Assembly (NCBI GenBank): GCA_017547245.1
Contig: JAFYQD010000005.1
Location: 1 to 49,983, forward strand
Length of the DNA: 49,983 nucleotides
Direction of reading: 5' to 3'
Source of the DNA: Oscillospiraceae bacterium
GTDB lineage: Bacteria > Bacillota > Clostridia > Oscillospirales > Ruminococcaceae
Shown in pieces: positions 49,815-49,983 of this stretch (the stretch's first letter is position 1; each line of letters opens with the position of its first letter). The position numbers and the translations under genes are program-made. A model generated the notes under the pieces. That model was not told the DNA's origin. It saw nothing but the letters and a program-made list of their open reading frames with translations, and ran no database searches.

Positions 49815-49891
49815 GCGCCAGTAGCTCAGCTGGATAGAGCAACTGCCTTCTAAGCCGTAGGTCGGGGGTTCGAGTCCCTCCTGGCGCGCCA
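49815..49891 (+). tRNA. tRNA-Arg (anticodon TCT)
   Basis: Acceptor GCGCCAG/CTGGCGC, D arm GCTC/GAGC, anticodon loop CTTCTAA giving TCT, T arm with TTCGAGT, and encoded CCA (49889-49891). The anticodon stem ACTGC/GCCGT has a T-C mismatch at pair 29-41. Confidence 0.93.
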
Positions 49892-49901
49892 TTCCAGCAA
49901 G

Positions 49902-49931
49902 AAAAAGACACCCAACAGGGTGTCTTTTTTC
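49902..49931 (+). terminator. Intrinsic terminator of the tRNA unit
   Basis: Perfect 8-bp stem (49906-49913 with 49918-49925) and T6. A further TTGACA near 49969-49974 may begin a promoter of a gene beyond the window. Confidence 0.87.
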
Positions 49932-49983
49932 TCGTCATGATTTTCAATGTTTTTCTCAATTCACTTATTGACAACTTGGCATG

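Overview
This window reads as a chromosomal segment of an anaerobic, endospore-lineage Clostridia bacterium, most likely Oscillospirales (Ruminococcaceae/Butyricicoccaceae-like). The clues are a spoIIAA-spoIIAB-sigF operon, a butyrate kinase, a rubrerythrin next to a PerR-type Fur protein, MurE with the meso-diaminopimelate DNPR motif, a MurT/GatD-like pair, and strong AGGAGG ribosome binding sites with TTGACA-N17-TATAAT promoters. The genus is not resolved. There is no rRNA, insertion sequence, prophage or CRISPR array; this is mostly core genome.

Layout. 1-5.4 kb: 5' part of a stand-alone GMP synthetase ATP-pyrophosphatase subunit, an operon of two membrane proteins (one DUF5058-like) plus a membrane-anchored M20 peptidase, the 3' remnant of a GH2 glycosidase (pseudogene), and a HAD phosphatase. 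5.4-11 kb: MurJ flippase, then a lipoprotein/MBOAT/DHHW set that looks like a surface-polymer O-acylation system, and a second HAD phosphatase. 11-16.3 kb: metal and redox genes (DUF6485-like Cys-rich protein, rubrerythrin, PerR-like and Zur/Nur-like Fur proteins, a His-rich metal permease with a perfect operator), then PutP and a TetR regulator. 16.4-18.5 kb (+ strand): a divergent MurT/GatD-like pair in which the GatD partner has lost its catalytic Cys and His. 18.5-20.6 kb: a DUF3267-type membrane protein and 4-alpha-glucanotransferase.

20.6-35.1 kb is a large minus-strand division and cell wall (dcw) cluster read as mraZ-rsmH-ftsL-pbp(PASTA)-murE-murF-mraY-ftsW-murG-murA-ftsQ-ftsZ. In front of mraZ lie four GTGGG-like boxes at exact 10-bp spacing, the expected MraZ operator. 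murD, murC, murB and ftsA are not in the cluster. 35.3-39.6 kb: rsmD-coaD-coiled-coil operon, divergent ACT-domain gene plus butyrate kinase, a TSUP exporter and a small VOC protein. 39.7-45.2 kb: sigF, spoIIAB, spoIIAA, folC and valS. 45.3-49.6 kb: a D-2-hydroxyacid dehydrogenase, and a SorC-regulated operon of class II aldolase, archaeal-type triose-phosphate isomerase and YjbQ. The window ends with tRNA-Gly(TCC) and tRNA-Arg(TCT).

The most notable points are the catalytically degenerate GatD-like protein paired with an ATP-competent MurT-like protein, the Nur-box-like perfect palindrome controlling a metal exporter/Fur operon, the single-domain GMP synthetase, the aldolase-TIM-YjbQ operon, and terminator-like or Shine-Dalgarno-masking hairpins inside otherwise tight gene clusters. 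All database comparisons are from memory of the families; none was run.
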